Shown here: piece by piece, positions 20,264-27,145 of the stretch | Layout: every line of letters starts with the position of its first letter | Position numbering within the stretch: position 1 is the first letter of the stretch | NCBI GenBank assembly: GCA_009760855.2 | Contig: WPIO01000049.1 | Span: 2,590,001 to 2,617,500, forward strand | Direction: 5' to 3' | DNA: 27,500 bases | From: Cristatella mucedo | Lineage: Eukaryota; Bryozoa; Phylactolaemata; Cristatellidae | Notes under the pieces: generated by a model | The model's input: the letters and a program-made list of their open reading frames with translations, nothing else | Databases searched by the model: none | What the model was told of the DNA's origin: nothing | Made by a program: the position numbers and the translations under genes

Positions 20264-23200
20264 CAAAAAAAGAGAGAGAGAGAGTTTGCAGTCAAAGATT
20301 ATGCTTTTATCGGGCAGGCTTGGGGTACTAAAATAGACCCATTTAGATGCAGTACTTGTTTAGGTCAGTAGGTAAGGTTCCCTCCACGACCATGGTCACC
20401 GTGAATGCAGTGAGATCGTGGGCTTGAGCCTCTTGGCATATGTGAAGTACACGAATGAAGATTAAGTTTTCTTAGGGCGCTATACTAAAAATTGTTTGTT
20501 TTCTCAGACGCAGGCACGTTTATGCTTCTACGGATTATGCCAACGCGTTGGCACACACTCGTTCTCCATCGCGCGTACCATTCGTCTACAAGGCAAGGCG
20601 AGTCAGGATTTCTCTCACAGCTAGCTGATATATACAGGCATTTGATAACTCGTAGTGCCTTAAGCGTTCGGTGAATCTCCTTAGCAGAGAGAGTCCAAAT
20701 GTCCAAATGTGTCAGTGGTCAAACAATTCAGTTGCACTCTGCGACGCAAGGATCGACCGCCCCTCCCCCTGGTTGCTTATGTGGTTCGCCACGTGATTCC
20801 GCCGGCGCCGTCAACAGATCGCCCGGTTCTTTGCCACGCTGTCAGCTGTGAAAGTTCACAGGTCACCACTCGATTCACTGCGGCGAGAGGAATTCTTTCA
20901 ATTTTGCATCCGTTTTCTCACGAAGTTCCCATTAGTCGGTGCGTGCGTGCACCCAGCACCACCCCGGCACCCGCGTTCGCCCGCCGCGAGCTTATGAATC
21001 GCAGGCGGCACCCTAGCTCATCCGCCTTCGGACGATGGCAGTACGACGTACTGTCCCTTAGTGCTTTCCGGCGCTGACCAGACCACTTTGAAGAATGGCG
21101 GCTGCACTTCCGGCGCTTGAGTGGGCACCAATGAGGGGCTGACGGCGGGACTTCCATTTACTGTAGACCATCAATGAGGCCAAGATGATGACGACAGCCC
21201 TCTTACTTCCGGGAGCCTCTTGCCTCATCCTCATTCTTGTTTGCAGCTCTGAACTTTAGGTATCATCAAAGCCGAACGATGGGCAAGGCTCGGTGCTTCT
21301 TAGTGTTCACCCTCATCGCTTTTCGTACAGTAGAAACAGATAAAATTCTATGAGGGTGCTATACAAACGTATTATAAAAATCGTTATCGTTACGACTCGA
21401 GCGTCGCGGCCAAGCGGGTTTGTGGCATACAATTTAGCGGCTAGTATGTTGATAACGCTCCTCCGAATTCACATCTTTAGTCTTCGCTCATTCTGACGTA
21501 AGCTCCACGACTTGTACGAGGTGGAAGATGGAGAGTTCTACTAGTGACGTACCTCGAACCGAAGCGGAAGCGCCGCGGCTACTTCCGGCGCGTCCACCAA
21601 CGGGAAACGCGTTAATTCGGCTCGCATCTTTCCGACCAGGTTGCCGCGTTTACGCTTTCACGTCGTTCCTATTCGGATACCAGAGCCTGCTCGCGATAAC
21701 GCTCGTGGCCGCCACCAGATACATCGGCGTCTGCCATCCTCACTCAGGTACGCGCCCTCGCAGCGGCTGCTCGAAGCAAGAGCGCCGAAGCACCGGCGCG
21801 TCAGCGTCGGCCGTCAACCCGGCGAACGCTTTGCCGTACAAGAACTTTTGGCGAAGTGCTCACCGCCGCCACCCTCTGTCATCTAGAAGACGCGCCAGCA
21901 GCGAATCCCTCCGTTTTCGCTCGTCGCAGCCGCAGCGCTCCTGACGCCGGGAAGAATCGCATGCGTGGTCGTCTGCCTGTGCGCCTACAGCGCCCTCTGG
22001 GCGACGTTGCCTCTCGTCGAGGCGTGGGGCTCCTACGCGCTGGAGCCCTATCACACTGCGTGCTCGCTCGATTGGACGCGAGCGAGTAACGAGTCATTCA
22101 TCGTCGGTATCTTCGTCGCCGTGTTCGCCGCTCCGCTCGGCGTGATCGCGTTCTGCTACGGGTCCATATTGATGCGCATCCGGCGCTCGACGGCGGCGCT
22201 GCCGTCCGACATGATTGCTTCGTTTACGCCGTCGCGCGAGCTGGCGGCGCTCTGGTGCGGAGCGGAGTGCTATTCGACAGGGCAGAGCTCGCGCAAGAGC
22301 GCCAATACGACCAAGGTGGGCTCGCGAGTGCTCTCTCTCTCTCTCTCTCTCTCTGCAGCGAGATTGGCGCTCGCTGTTCGGCTCCGCCGTCGCGCGGCAG
22401 TTGAGAGATCGTTTGGTGGAAGAGCCCAGTGGGCCGTGCTTGCGCGCGCGCGAGCACGGCCTCTCGTCCCTTCATTTAGCGAGCGAGCGAGGAGCCGCCG
22501 GAGCGCCGCCGTCGGCCGGCGCTCCGGCGGTGGGCGGAAGCGGACGAAGCAGAGAAGGCGGAGCTCGCTTGCGGCAGCCAATGGCATTAGCGAGCGTGAG
22601 CAGAAAGCGAACGGAGAAGAACGCGAGAACGTTTAGCAAACGGGAAGCCGAGCGAGTGAGCAGTGCTAGTACCGGAGCGCTGTGAGAGCCTGGAGCCGTG
22701 AGAGCCCAGAGCCGTGAGAGTGCTTCGCGTGCATCCCAGCTCTAAGCATCCGCGCTTGCTCGCACCGCCGCGATGCTTCTCGGCGGTGGCGGCTAGTGTC
22801 GGTGCGAACGAAAGCCTCAGTGCCGGCCTCAGTGCGCCCGATCCATTGAGTCAATGCATGGCATACAGCTGCACGGCACACGGCACTGCACAGGTACTCG
22901 ATCGCTGTCGACCTTTTACCCCCAGGTACTTTTACGTCTTTTTACCCTTCCATTCAAAAGTTTGCAACGGTGTGCACTTCGCCGCCCCCGCCTCCATCGC
23001 CTTTACCATTTGCCTTCGCCGCCTCCGCAAACGCCTCCTCCGCCGCCGCCGTGCTCTCACCAACGCTATCGGCTCTACTGATGAACCAGTGTGGGGACAG
23101 CTAGCTCGCTGAGCGGACGCGAGCTCGAGGCGCTCTCATTTCTTGTAGCTACTACTCTTGTACTGCATTCGCTGGGTCAGCAGACATTCGAGCGAACCCA

Positions 23201-25824
23201 TTAATTAGCTCGGGCGCTCGAAAAGTCTCGGTCGAGTGGACTGAAATACTCAGCAGTTCCGACATTATATCTGCCGTCTAAGTATAGCTTTGAAAATGCA
23301 TTGAGCCTTCGAAAATTGGAACCAACCCGACAGCCCATGGCACTCTGCGAAAGCATTGTGTCTCCATGATTCTGACTGCCGTTGATTTACCAGGCTGATT
23401 TACCGGTTTTTCGGCCTGCTCTATGCTAGTGTCTTCGTTGCTGATGAATTTTTATTACTATTCCCAACGTTGACATGCATCTCGATATTTACAACAATAA
23501 TCTTGAAGAAAGTCACCCCTCGTTTACTAAAAGTGCGCATTAACTTATTACAGCATTCAGTTGGTCGGTGCGATTCGTCCTTAGTGTACTTAAAAAGTGT
23601 TCATGCGGTGCATGCGGCCACTAACCATAATGACATACTGACACTTTGCATGTCACATCTAGCAGTATTATGATTTCCGACATTATTCATGCTACCACTA
23701 AACATGTGATCATGAGCCTTTTACAGACTATGTAAAATTCGTAGAAAGAGGTTAAATTCTGCCAGGGTGCTATAACAAATGCATTATTATTACTATTACC
23801 AGTGTGCTTATTTAGCATAGCAGGCGATGCCTTAAAACTTGCTGGCTTTGACCTCTTCAAAATGGGTTGCTGGATTTCTCGTCCCGAAGTTTCCTGCGGA
23901 TCCTGTGGGGGGGTCATAGACTAAGATAGCATAAATAAATTAGTCCCAGCGCTTCAAGAGAGCTACATCTCTATATGTGCACCTTCAATATGCTGGAAAT
24001 ATGCAAAGTGGTGTGATGAATGATTTTACCCCAGCAAAATTGCGAGTGCACACCCGACAATGCACAAGGGCAGCAGAAAGGTTTTGTGTCGCAGGTACTT
24101 GCTCAGGCCTTTAAAATTGTAAGTCGGGGCTTGTAGCGGTGTCAGCTGGTAGCTAGTACCTAATTTTGGGAGCGTAGGATCTGATGATAGGGTCACCAGG
24201 TAATTTGAGGCAAGTTTGACGCACAAATGCGTCAAACACAGCAAAGAGTCAGAGTAGCGAAAGCTACGGCTGTCAAAGAGAGGAACACTTTGTTCGAAAA
24301 GGTAAACTTGATCTGGGTATCTAAGAAACTTAGAAGTTATGCCTTGAAGTTATGCTTTGAAGTTATGCTTTGAAGTTTGAAAGCTATGCTTAGAAGTTAT
24401 GCTTTTATAAGTTATATTTAGAAGTTATGCTCAATGACAACAAAGTCAATGTGCATCTTATTCGAGAGATGGGGAATAATTAAGAGACGTAACTTACGTT
24501 GAAGAACCAAGACTTCAAGTAACGCTTGAGAAAAAAAGAAAGTTCACGACAAGTTCAAGTTGAAGTTCACGACAAGTTGAAGTTCACGACAGATAAATTT
24601 AGCTTCACAGTTTTCCTCGATCTGTAATTATATAGGAATGAAGGATAATTGCGGGATTATCTGCAGCTGCTGCAGCCGCCGCTGCTGCTGTTGCTACAAT
24701 TCTGCTACTGCAGTACTGGACAGCGGTATTAGGTTGTTGCAGCTGGTGCCGACTATGGCTTCAAGGCTAGAAGTTCACAAATCCCAGTGGTTCACTCGTG
24801 TGCCTTCTTGAGTGAAAGTACTTCGATGGCCTCCCTTTGATCAACAGATCAAAGGCAAGTTCTTAGCCAACCGATAAGGCCTGCCATGACTTAGCTTCTT
24901 CAATCCTAGTGGAGCGACTGTACCAATTTTAGAACCTCATGCCCTTGGGTCTTCCATAGACGATACATTAGCTGTTTCATTCCTACGCTCATAGATGATT
25001 AGCGACAGAAGCGTTTGGTCTGTAGATCTGCTGCCAACTGTTTGAATCCTGTCCTAAAATCACGAGCTGCTACTTCAATGCTGCACACCACCTTAAGTGC
25101 TAACCTGACTCAGCTATGCTTTTCGATTTTTTCTTAGCTATGGGAGATGAAGTCTGATGGCTACTCCTTGCGTACCGAAATCTGCTTAGGTTTAAATGGG
25201 TTGTAGAGCATCCGGCAAAACACCGACTTAGTCTTTAGGCGTTGTTGATTTATAAACTGGGATATATTAAATTACATTATATGGTGGTAGTGCTGCAATG
25301 CTGCTGTTGCTGACGTTAATGCAATTTCTGCGATGCTACAGCAGCTGCTTGCTTCTGCTTCGCTTGCTGATGTCGTTGCTGTGCCACGTTTTCAGGTGGT
25401 CATCATGATTGGCTCTTCATTTATTGCCTGCTGGTCTCCGTACGGCATCGTAAGCTTCTACACTGCCTTCGGCAGCCACGCCGCTAGCGTTCCACCAGTG
25501 CTCCTGGCTGTTCCGGCGATCATGTGCAAGCTGTCGCCGCTAGCGAGTGGGTTTATTCTTCTCCTAATGAGCCGCCACCACAAGGCCCAGCTTCGGTGCA
25601 TCGTTCAGAGGCTCAGGTCCCGATCACCACAGCGACGCAGCAGCGATTACGGTGGCGGCCAAGGCACCTACACATGGCTGCCGATGAACCGACGAGGCCC
25701 ACGCGAGTCGGCTGCAGCGGCCGAGATGTGCCATTTGCCCAGATCTCGTCCGCTGGCGTCCGCTCGAAGAGTGGCGGCTGCATCCGCTCCGTGCGACAAT
25801 TTGAATCTGGCTCCAGCATTTTGA
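14258..25824 (+). CDS. Opsin (retinal-binding GPCR), five coding exons, 415 aa
   Basis: Seven-helix membrane photopigment or photoisomerase. Join 14258-14381, 19585-19785, 21640-21747, 21930-22315, 25396-25824. Approximate helices: TM1 29-58, TM2 74-98, TM3 108-130, TM4 152-173, TM5 201-226, TM6 274-296, TM7 305-330. Opsin hallmarks: C110-C189 disulfide, E183 in ECL2 ([12 protein letters not shown]), P213 and Y221 in TM5, CWSPY in TM6, and Schiff-base lysine K318 in IMCKLSP. Departures: TRY instead of (D/E)RY, Y113 at the vertebrate counterion site, SGFIL instead of NPxxY. By motif the ECL2 and TM7 resemble the RGR/peropsin/neuropsin (tetraopsin) side more than ciliary or Gq opsins; this placement is by eye. 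Opsin identity is secure; subfamily and G-protein coupling are not. Introns 1-3 are phase 1 and intron 4 is phase 0. Confidence 0.92.
14466..14919. repeat. (GA)n tract in opsin intron 1
   Basis: ~450 bp of GA repeat punctuated by AGCTAGAGAGCAAGAGAG-type units that recur several times, suggesting expansion of a higher-order unit. It begins only ~85 bp after the exon 1 donor. Frames of 90-150 codons here are repeat artefacts. Confidence 0.95.
15815..15992. repeat. (CA)n with (GCAC)n extension
   Basis: Imperfect ACAC with GACACAGA variants leads into pure (CA)n at about 15902-15951. It then changes to GCACGCACGCACGCACGC at 15956-15978. The alternating purine-pyrimidine sequence can adopt Z-DNA. 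It is not coding. Confidence 0.95.
16035..16150 (+). repeat. Unclassified interspersed repeat, copy 1
   Basis: Shares ordered blocks with 18690-18795: TCGGGTAA, a CAT/TTAGTGGCARGAC-like stretch, TGCACTG, TTGSCC, then GGCTGCAGGTGAAGCTTTTG matching GGCCGCAGGTGAGGCGTTTG. AATTACAACAGCAGCAGGCA matches AATAACAGCACAGCTGGCGC. About 100 bp is alignable and orientation is the same. There is no tRNA-like head or LINE motif, so the element type is unknown. Confidence 0.6.
16275..17010 (-). other. Possible decayed retroelement or gene remnant (-)
   Basis: On the - strand, two stretches read like weathered coding sequence. One near 17010-16850 is charged and helix-like ([18 protein letters not shown], followed by [11 protein letters not shown]). 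The other, at about 16495-16275, includes [20 protein letters not shown]. Stops lie between and within them. A coiled-coil-like Glu/Arg/Gln segment is common at the N-terminus of LTR-retroelement Gag proteins, but no zinc knuckle, protease or RT motif is visible, so identity is unproven. Confidence 0.25.
17370..17592. repeat. (CA)n / (TA)n / (GT)n palindromic microsatellite array
   Basis: (CA)n with CTCGCACGCA interruptions occupies 17373-17492 and TATATATATATA follows at 17493-17504. (GT)n with TGTTGTG interruptions occupies 17510-17590. Because GT repeats are the complement of CA repeats, the two halves form a long imperfect inverted repeat centred on the TA stretch. Confidence 0.92.
17600..17904 (+). 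mobile_element. LINE family 1, left half of an interrupted copy
   Basis: The remnant translates with [12 protein letters not shown], then LRTSNPMET after a stop, matching PVYLSDLLPH and LRTSNPLETM of the longest family 1 copy. The 3' UTR starts at GACTTGACCAGATTTAAAAA and reaches GCATGCTGACACTGTGCAC at 17904, where similarity stops abruptly. It resumes at 18391 after an inserted family 2 copy. Confidence 0.82.
17905..18390 (+). mobile_element. LINE family 2 copy nested inside LINE family 1
   Basis: A 5'-truncated copy begins inside the C-terminal coding region ([20 protein letters not shown], then HQFQP). It continues [20 protein letters not shown] and [14 protein letters not shown], the usual 'GDR.FS.A...LWNSLP..LR' end of L2/CR1-like proteins. 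The frame is open for 91 codons (17878-18153), making it the best preserved family 2 C-terminus here. Its 3' UTR (GAGACGAAGTCTGTTGGCTA, GTGTACCGAAAGCCGCTTAA) ends in a TACATTACATACACTACATT tail at about 18370-18390. It interrupts a family 1 3' UTR, so it is the younger insertion. Confidence 0.87.
18391..18570 (+). mobile_element. LINE family 1, right half of the interrupted copy
   Basis: Similarity to the family 1 3' UTR resumes at TCTTGCCACAAACCATATTT, followed by GGCTGCTGACCCTATGCACG. GTTTCCTTTGCAGCAAATGT comes next, and it ends AGAAAGAGATTGAGTTCTCC, GAGGGCACTTTATAAGGTG. The terminal ATT microsatellite is replaced by the TA-rich array that follows. Confidence 0.82.
18556..18655. repeat. TA-rich tandem array at LINE tail
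   Basis: Four units of about 20-22 bp (TAAGTGTATTATATATATAT with small length changes) end in a pure (TA)n run at 18623-18653. It directly follows the LINE family 1 terminus, so it probably grew from the element's own 3' tail. Confidence 0.9.
18690..18795 (+). repeat. Unclassified interspersed repeat, copy 2
   Basis: Aligns by eye with 16035-16150 (TCGGGTAA, GGTGGCAAGAC, CTGCACTGTG, CCGCAGGTGAGGCGTTTG). It lies just after the TA array. No internal promoter box of the tRNA type is evident. Confidence 0.6.
19585..19785 (+). CDS. Opsin exon 2 (TM1 end, TM2, start of TM3)
   Basis: Acceptor CTGCAG before 19585; donor TCGTCG/GTAAGC at 19786; 201 nt, phase 1 at both ends. It encodes residues 43-108 plus split codons for G42 and G109. 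[15 protein letters not shown] completes TM1 with the G-x-x-x-N spacing of opsins. [16 protein letters not shown] is TM2, with D83 at the conserved sodium-site position. QRWLFGVVG is the extracellular loop 1 W-x-F-G motif that precedes the TM3 cysteine. The reading frame upstream of 19585 extends into intron and is not part of the protein. Confidence 0.9.
19963..20285. repeat. (GA)n tract in opsin intron 2
   Basis: Pure (GA)n at 19970-20022, then imperfect GAGAGAGC/GAAAGAGA variants to 20285. The purine strand is again the coding strand of the opsin. Ser/Leu and Arg/Glu frames are artefacts. Confidence 0.95.
20345..20500 (+). mobile_element. tRNA-derived SINE, family B (copy 2)
   Basis: A-box-like TAGGTCAGTAGGTAAGG (20361-20377) and B-box-like GGGCTTGAGCC (20420-20430) lie ~45 bp apart. 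The body CTTGGCATATGTGAAGTACA follows. The tail GAAGATTAAGTTTTCTTAGG, then GCGCTATACTAAA, matches the LINE family 1 terminus. Block order equals the - strand copy at 12425-12590. Confidence 0.65.
21325..21390 (+). mobile_element. LINE family 1 terminal tail fragment
   Basis: GTAGAAACAGATAAAATTCT, ATGAGGGTGCTATACAAACG and TATTATAAAAATCG correspond to the last ~60 bp of family 1 (AGAAAGAGATTGAGTTCTCTAAGGGTGCT and the following tail). It is too short to tell a LINE from a SINE B origin. Confidence 0.55.
21640..21747 (+). CDS. Opsin exon 3 (TM3 and DRY region)
   Basis: Acceptor GACCAG before 21640; donor ACTCAG/GTACGC at 21748; 108 nt, phase 1 at both ends. It encodes residues 110-144. C110 begins the exon and is the TM3 disulfide cysteine. 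[20 protein letters not shown] is TM3, with Y113 where vertebrate visual opsins have the Glu counterion. The cytoplasmic end reads [12 protein letters not shown]135 and Y136 of the ionic-lock motif are kept, but the acidic partner is T134. Without splicing, the frame runs into stop at 21942 with unrelated sequence, which supports the donor chosen. Confidence 0.93.
21748..21929 (+). other. Opsin intron 3 (182 bp)
   Basis: Short GC-rich intron, GTACGC donor and TTTTCGCTCGTCGCAG acceptor, phase 1. A second AG six bases downstream (CCGCAG, ending 21935) would keep frame and drop two alanines, so either acceptor is possible. Confidence 0.75.
21930..22315 (+). CDS. Opsin exon 4 (TM4, ECL2, TM5, ICL3)
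   Basis: 386 nt encoding residues 145-273. [20 protein letters not shown] is TM4, followed by [20 protein letters not shown], the opsin ECL2 with E183 (equivalent to bovine E181) and C189 (equivalent to C187). A second acidic residue, E175, replaces the glycine usual in 'PLxGW'. NES at 198-200 is a possible glycosylation site in the loop. TM5 carries [20 protein letters not shown], with the family's Pro and Cys-Tyr. ICL3 (231-272) is somewhat long and ends RKSANTTK, the position of a common opsin intron before TM6. Donor ACCAAG/GTGGGC at 22316, phase 0. Confidence 0.95.
23580..23795 (+). mobile_element. LINE family 1 3'-end fragment in intron 4
   Basis: GTGCATGCGGCCACTAACCA, CATACTGACACTTTGCATGT and CATGCTACCACTAAACATGT lead to CGTAGAAAGAGGTTAAATTC and TGCCAGGGTGCTATAACAAA, then TGCATTATTATTACTATTAC. 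Order and terminal ATT tail match family 1. Coding sequence is absent. Confidence 0.78.
24335..24600. repeat. Two short minisatellites
   Basis: GAAGTTATGCTT recurs five or more times at 24331-24432 with spacers of 2-10 bp. A different unit, AAGTTCACGACAAGTTSAAG, recurs about three times at 24540-24592. Both share AAGTT, but they are separate arrays. Confidence 0.85.
24860..25285 (+). mobile_element. LINE family 2, decayed copy in intron 4
   Basis: The C-terminal coding remnant (GATAAGGCCTGCCATGACTT, GTACCAATTTTAGAACCTCA, GATACATTAGCTGTTTCATT) and 3' UTR (GGGAGATGAAGTCTGATGGC, TGCGTACCGAAATCTGCTTA) align with 17905-18390. Stops and indels are more numerous than in the nested copy, so this is an older insertion. 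It ends with a TATATTAAATTACATTATAT tail at 25262-25281, about 110 bp before opsin exon 5. Confidence 0.78.
25396..25824 (+). CDS. Opsin exon 5 (TM6, TM7, C-terminal tail)
   Basis: Acceptor TTTTCAG before 25396; stop TGA at 25822-25824; encodes residues 274-415. TM6 is [20 protein letters not shown], containing W286, P288 and Y289 of the retinal pocket. TM7 includes [20 protein letters not shown] with K318, the retinal-binding lysine. Six residues later NPxxY should begin, but the sequence is SGFIL. The tail (333-415) is basic and Ser/Arg-rich ([10 protein letters not shown]) with C341 as a possible palmitoylation site. I see no AATAAA close downstream, so the 3' end of the transcript is not placed. 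Confidence 0.94.
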   Translation: MVIMIGSSFIACWSPYGIVSFYTAFGSHAASVPPVLLAVPAIMCKLSPLASGFILLLMSRHHKAQLRCIVQRLRSRSPQRRSSDYGGGQGTYTWLPMNRRGPRESAAAAEMCHLPRSRPLASARRVAAASAPCDNLNLAPAF

Positions 25825-26880
25825 CGTGGCTGGATCAATGACTCAAGTATGCTGTGTCGTTTCACTGTCTCGGCAGCCCATCGTCTCGCCAATCGGCGAT
25901 CGGCCGTCGGGAGAACCGCGTCACGTGTTCGCTTGCTGCATCCCACGATTTCAGCCAAAATGCTCTCTGAGGCGTGGCCTTCACTTAAGTTCCACCTCCA
26001 GCTCCTCTGCCCTGTTGGTGGTCGTTTTGGTGTTCCACATGCGGTCGTTGCTTGGTCGCAGGTGACGGCAATCGGATCACCAGCACAGCTCCATACCTGC
26101 CCGACCGATGCGTTTCAGGCATGGCGCTTGCTGTTTGAGCCAGTGTTGTTTGTTACTGGCCACTTTCTCTTCGCGTTCGCTCTGCGTCTCGCTCTGCATC
26201 TCGCTGCCACAGAATGCAGGTACGATGACGATCTCGAAGTCTTAGCGGAAGCCCCTTGTTGTGCAGGCGATTATGGCCCAGTTTGAACTCACTGACGGCT
26301 ATGGGGGGGGGGGCGTAGACGCCTCGCTTGTAGTCACGGTGCAGTCCTGCTGTGCCGTCGTCTTGGAAACAGGTTGGCTGTGAACTGGATGCAAACTTCT
26401 GCCGGGGAAGCGTTTCACCGATCCGGCATTCAAAAGGTGCTGTTGACTCGGCCAAGGTGACGGTCGCTAAAGACGTTTCGAAGACGGAGACCTCACTAAT
26501 TGCCGCACCTGTTCACGGGGCAAGGATCGGCGTAGCCTGCACTGGACACTTACCGCTCTCGAGGCGAGTGTGCTTACAACGTCTGCCCATTTCAAAGAAA
26601 GTAATCAGCGTTACGTGATTCGTATAGATTGTCCTTGTTGTTAGCGAGCAAAATGCCCAACCGCAGCCTAGACAGCCGCCACAGCTCGTCGTATAAAATG
26701 ATTCAGATACTTGGGCTTGGCTCACAGACGGTTTAGGACCTGCAAACCTTGTCTTGTGACGCCTGTAAAGCACAAATACTTAGAGTCTGGAATTTTTTGG
26801 GTGTGAAAAGAAGCTAAAGCCAGAATGCTGTAAGTACGTAACAGCTGAGGCATCATCAAGCCGACCGCCTGGCGTCAGTT
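25825..26880. other. Opsin 3' flank, unassigned
   Basis: Presumably opsin 3' UTR, then intergenic DNA. It includes an 11-base G run at 26303-26313. Frames at 25849-26286 (+), 26153-26455 (-) and 26352-26618 (+) have no domain. No further exon with opsin similarity is present. Confidence 0.45.
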
Positions 26881-26884
26881 AAAA

Positions 26885-27145
26885 TTTAGATCTACTATAA
26901 ATACTATATATACTATACAATACAATATAATATAATATAATATAATACTATAAATAAATACTAGCTGATTTAGCAGCCTATTTTTGTATAGCGACAAAAG
27001 AGCCTTGGCGGCTATCACCACCGCTTGCAGTGGCGATAAAGGATCGCCCACCACAGGATTCGAACCCACGACCTCGGGGCCGAGGTCGTGAAAAGCAACC
27101 GCCTTACATAGTGAGCCATTGCGGCTCACGTGCTGGAGGTCGTCC
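26885..27145 (-). mobile_element. tRNA-derived SINE, family A (most complete copy)
   Basis: On the - strand: A-box-like TGGCTCACTATGTAAGG (27102-27118), a hairpin-forming CACGACCTCGG/CCGAGGTCGTG, and the consensus B box GGTTCGAATCC (27056-27066). The body CTTTATCGCCACTGCAAGCG and GTGGTGATAGCCGCCAAGGC follows, then the tail GGCTGCTAAATCAGCTAGTA. An expanded TATAA-type microsatellite at 26885-26965 forms the 3' end. The promoter boxes are well preserved, so this could be a fairly young copy. Confidence 0.85.

Larger units (their letters stand above)
19786..21639 (+). other. Opsin intron 2 (1.85 kb)
   Basis: GTAAGC donor and TTTCCGACCAG acceptor, phase 1. It contains the GA tract at 19963, a SINE at 20345 and a short LINE family 1 tail at 21325. 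The stretch 20500-21320 and the part after 21390 hold nothing I recognise; the short frames there have no domains. Confidence 0.75.
22316..25395 (+). other. Opsin intron 4 (3.1 kb)
   Basis: GTGGGC donor and CCACGTTTTCAG acceptor, phase 0. It holds a (CT)n run at 22331-22354, a LINE family 1 3' end at 23580, minisatellites at 24335-24600 and a LINE family 2 remnant at 24860. The GC-rich part 22360-23120 gives several 70-220 codon frames, but none has a domain and they reflect composition. 23120-23575 and 23800-24330 show nothing recognised, except a very weak family 1-like patch near 23940-24010 (-). Confidence 0.75.

Noticed and set aside
21965-22636. Single 223-codon protein
   Set aside because: Only 21930-22315 is opsin; the rest reads through the intron 4 donor into GC-rich sequence without opsin features.
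22215-23112. Several Arg/Ala-rich frames in GC-rich intron 4 sequence
   Set aside because: No domains, frames overlap on both strands, and the segment lies between two well-supported opsin exons.
23940-24010. Additional LINE family 1 terminus on the - strand
   Set aside because: Only scattered block matches (GAGAGCTACATCTCTATATG); too weak to list as a feature.
27040-27120. Functional tRNA gene
   Set aside because: A and B boxes are present, but acceptor stem and cloverleaf do not close, and the sequence continues into a SINE body and tail.
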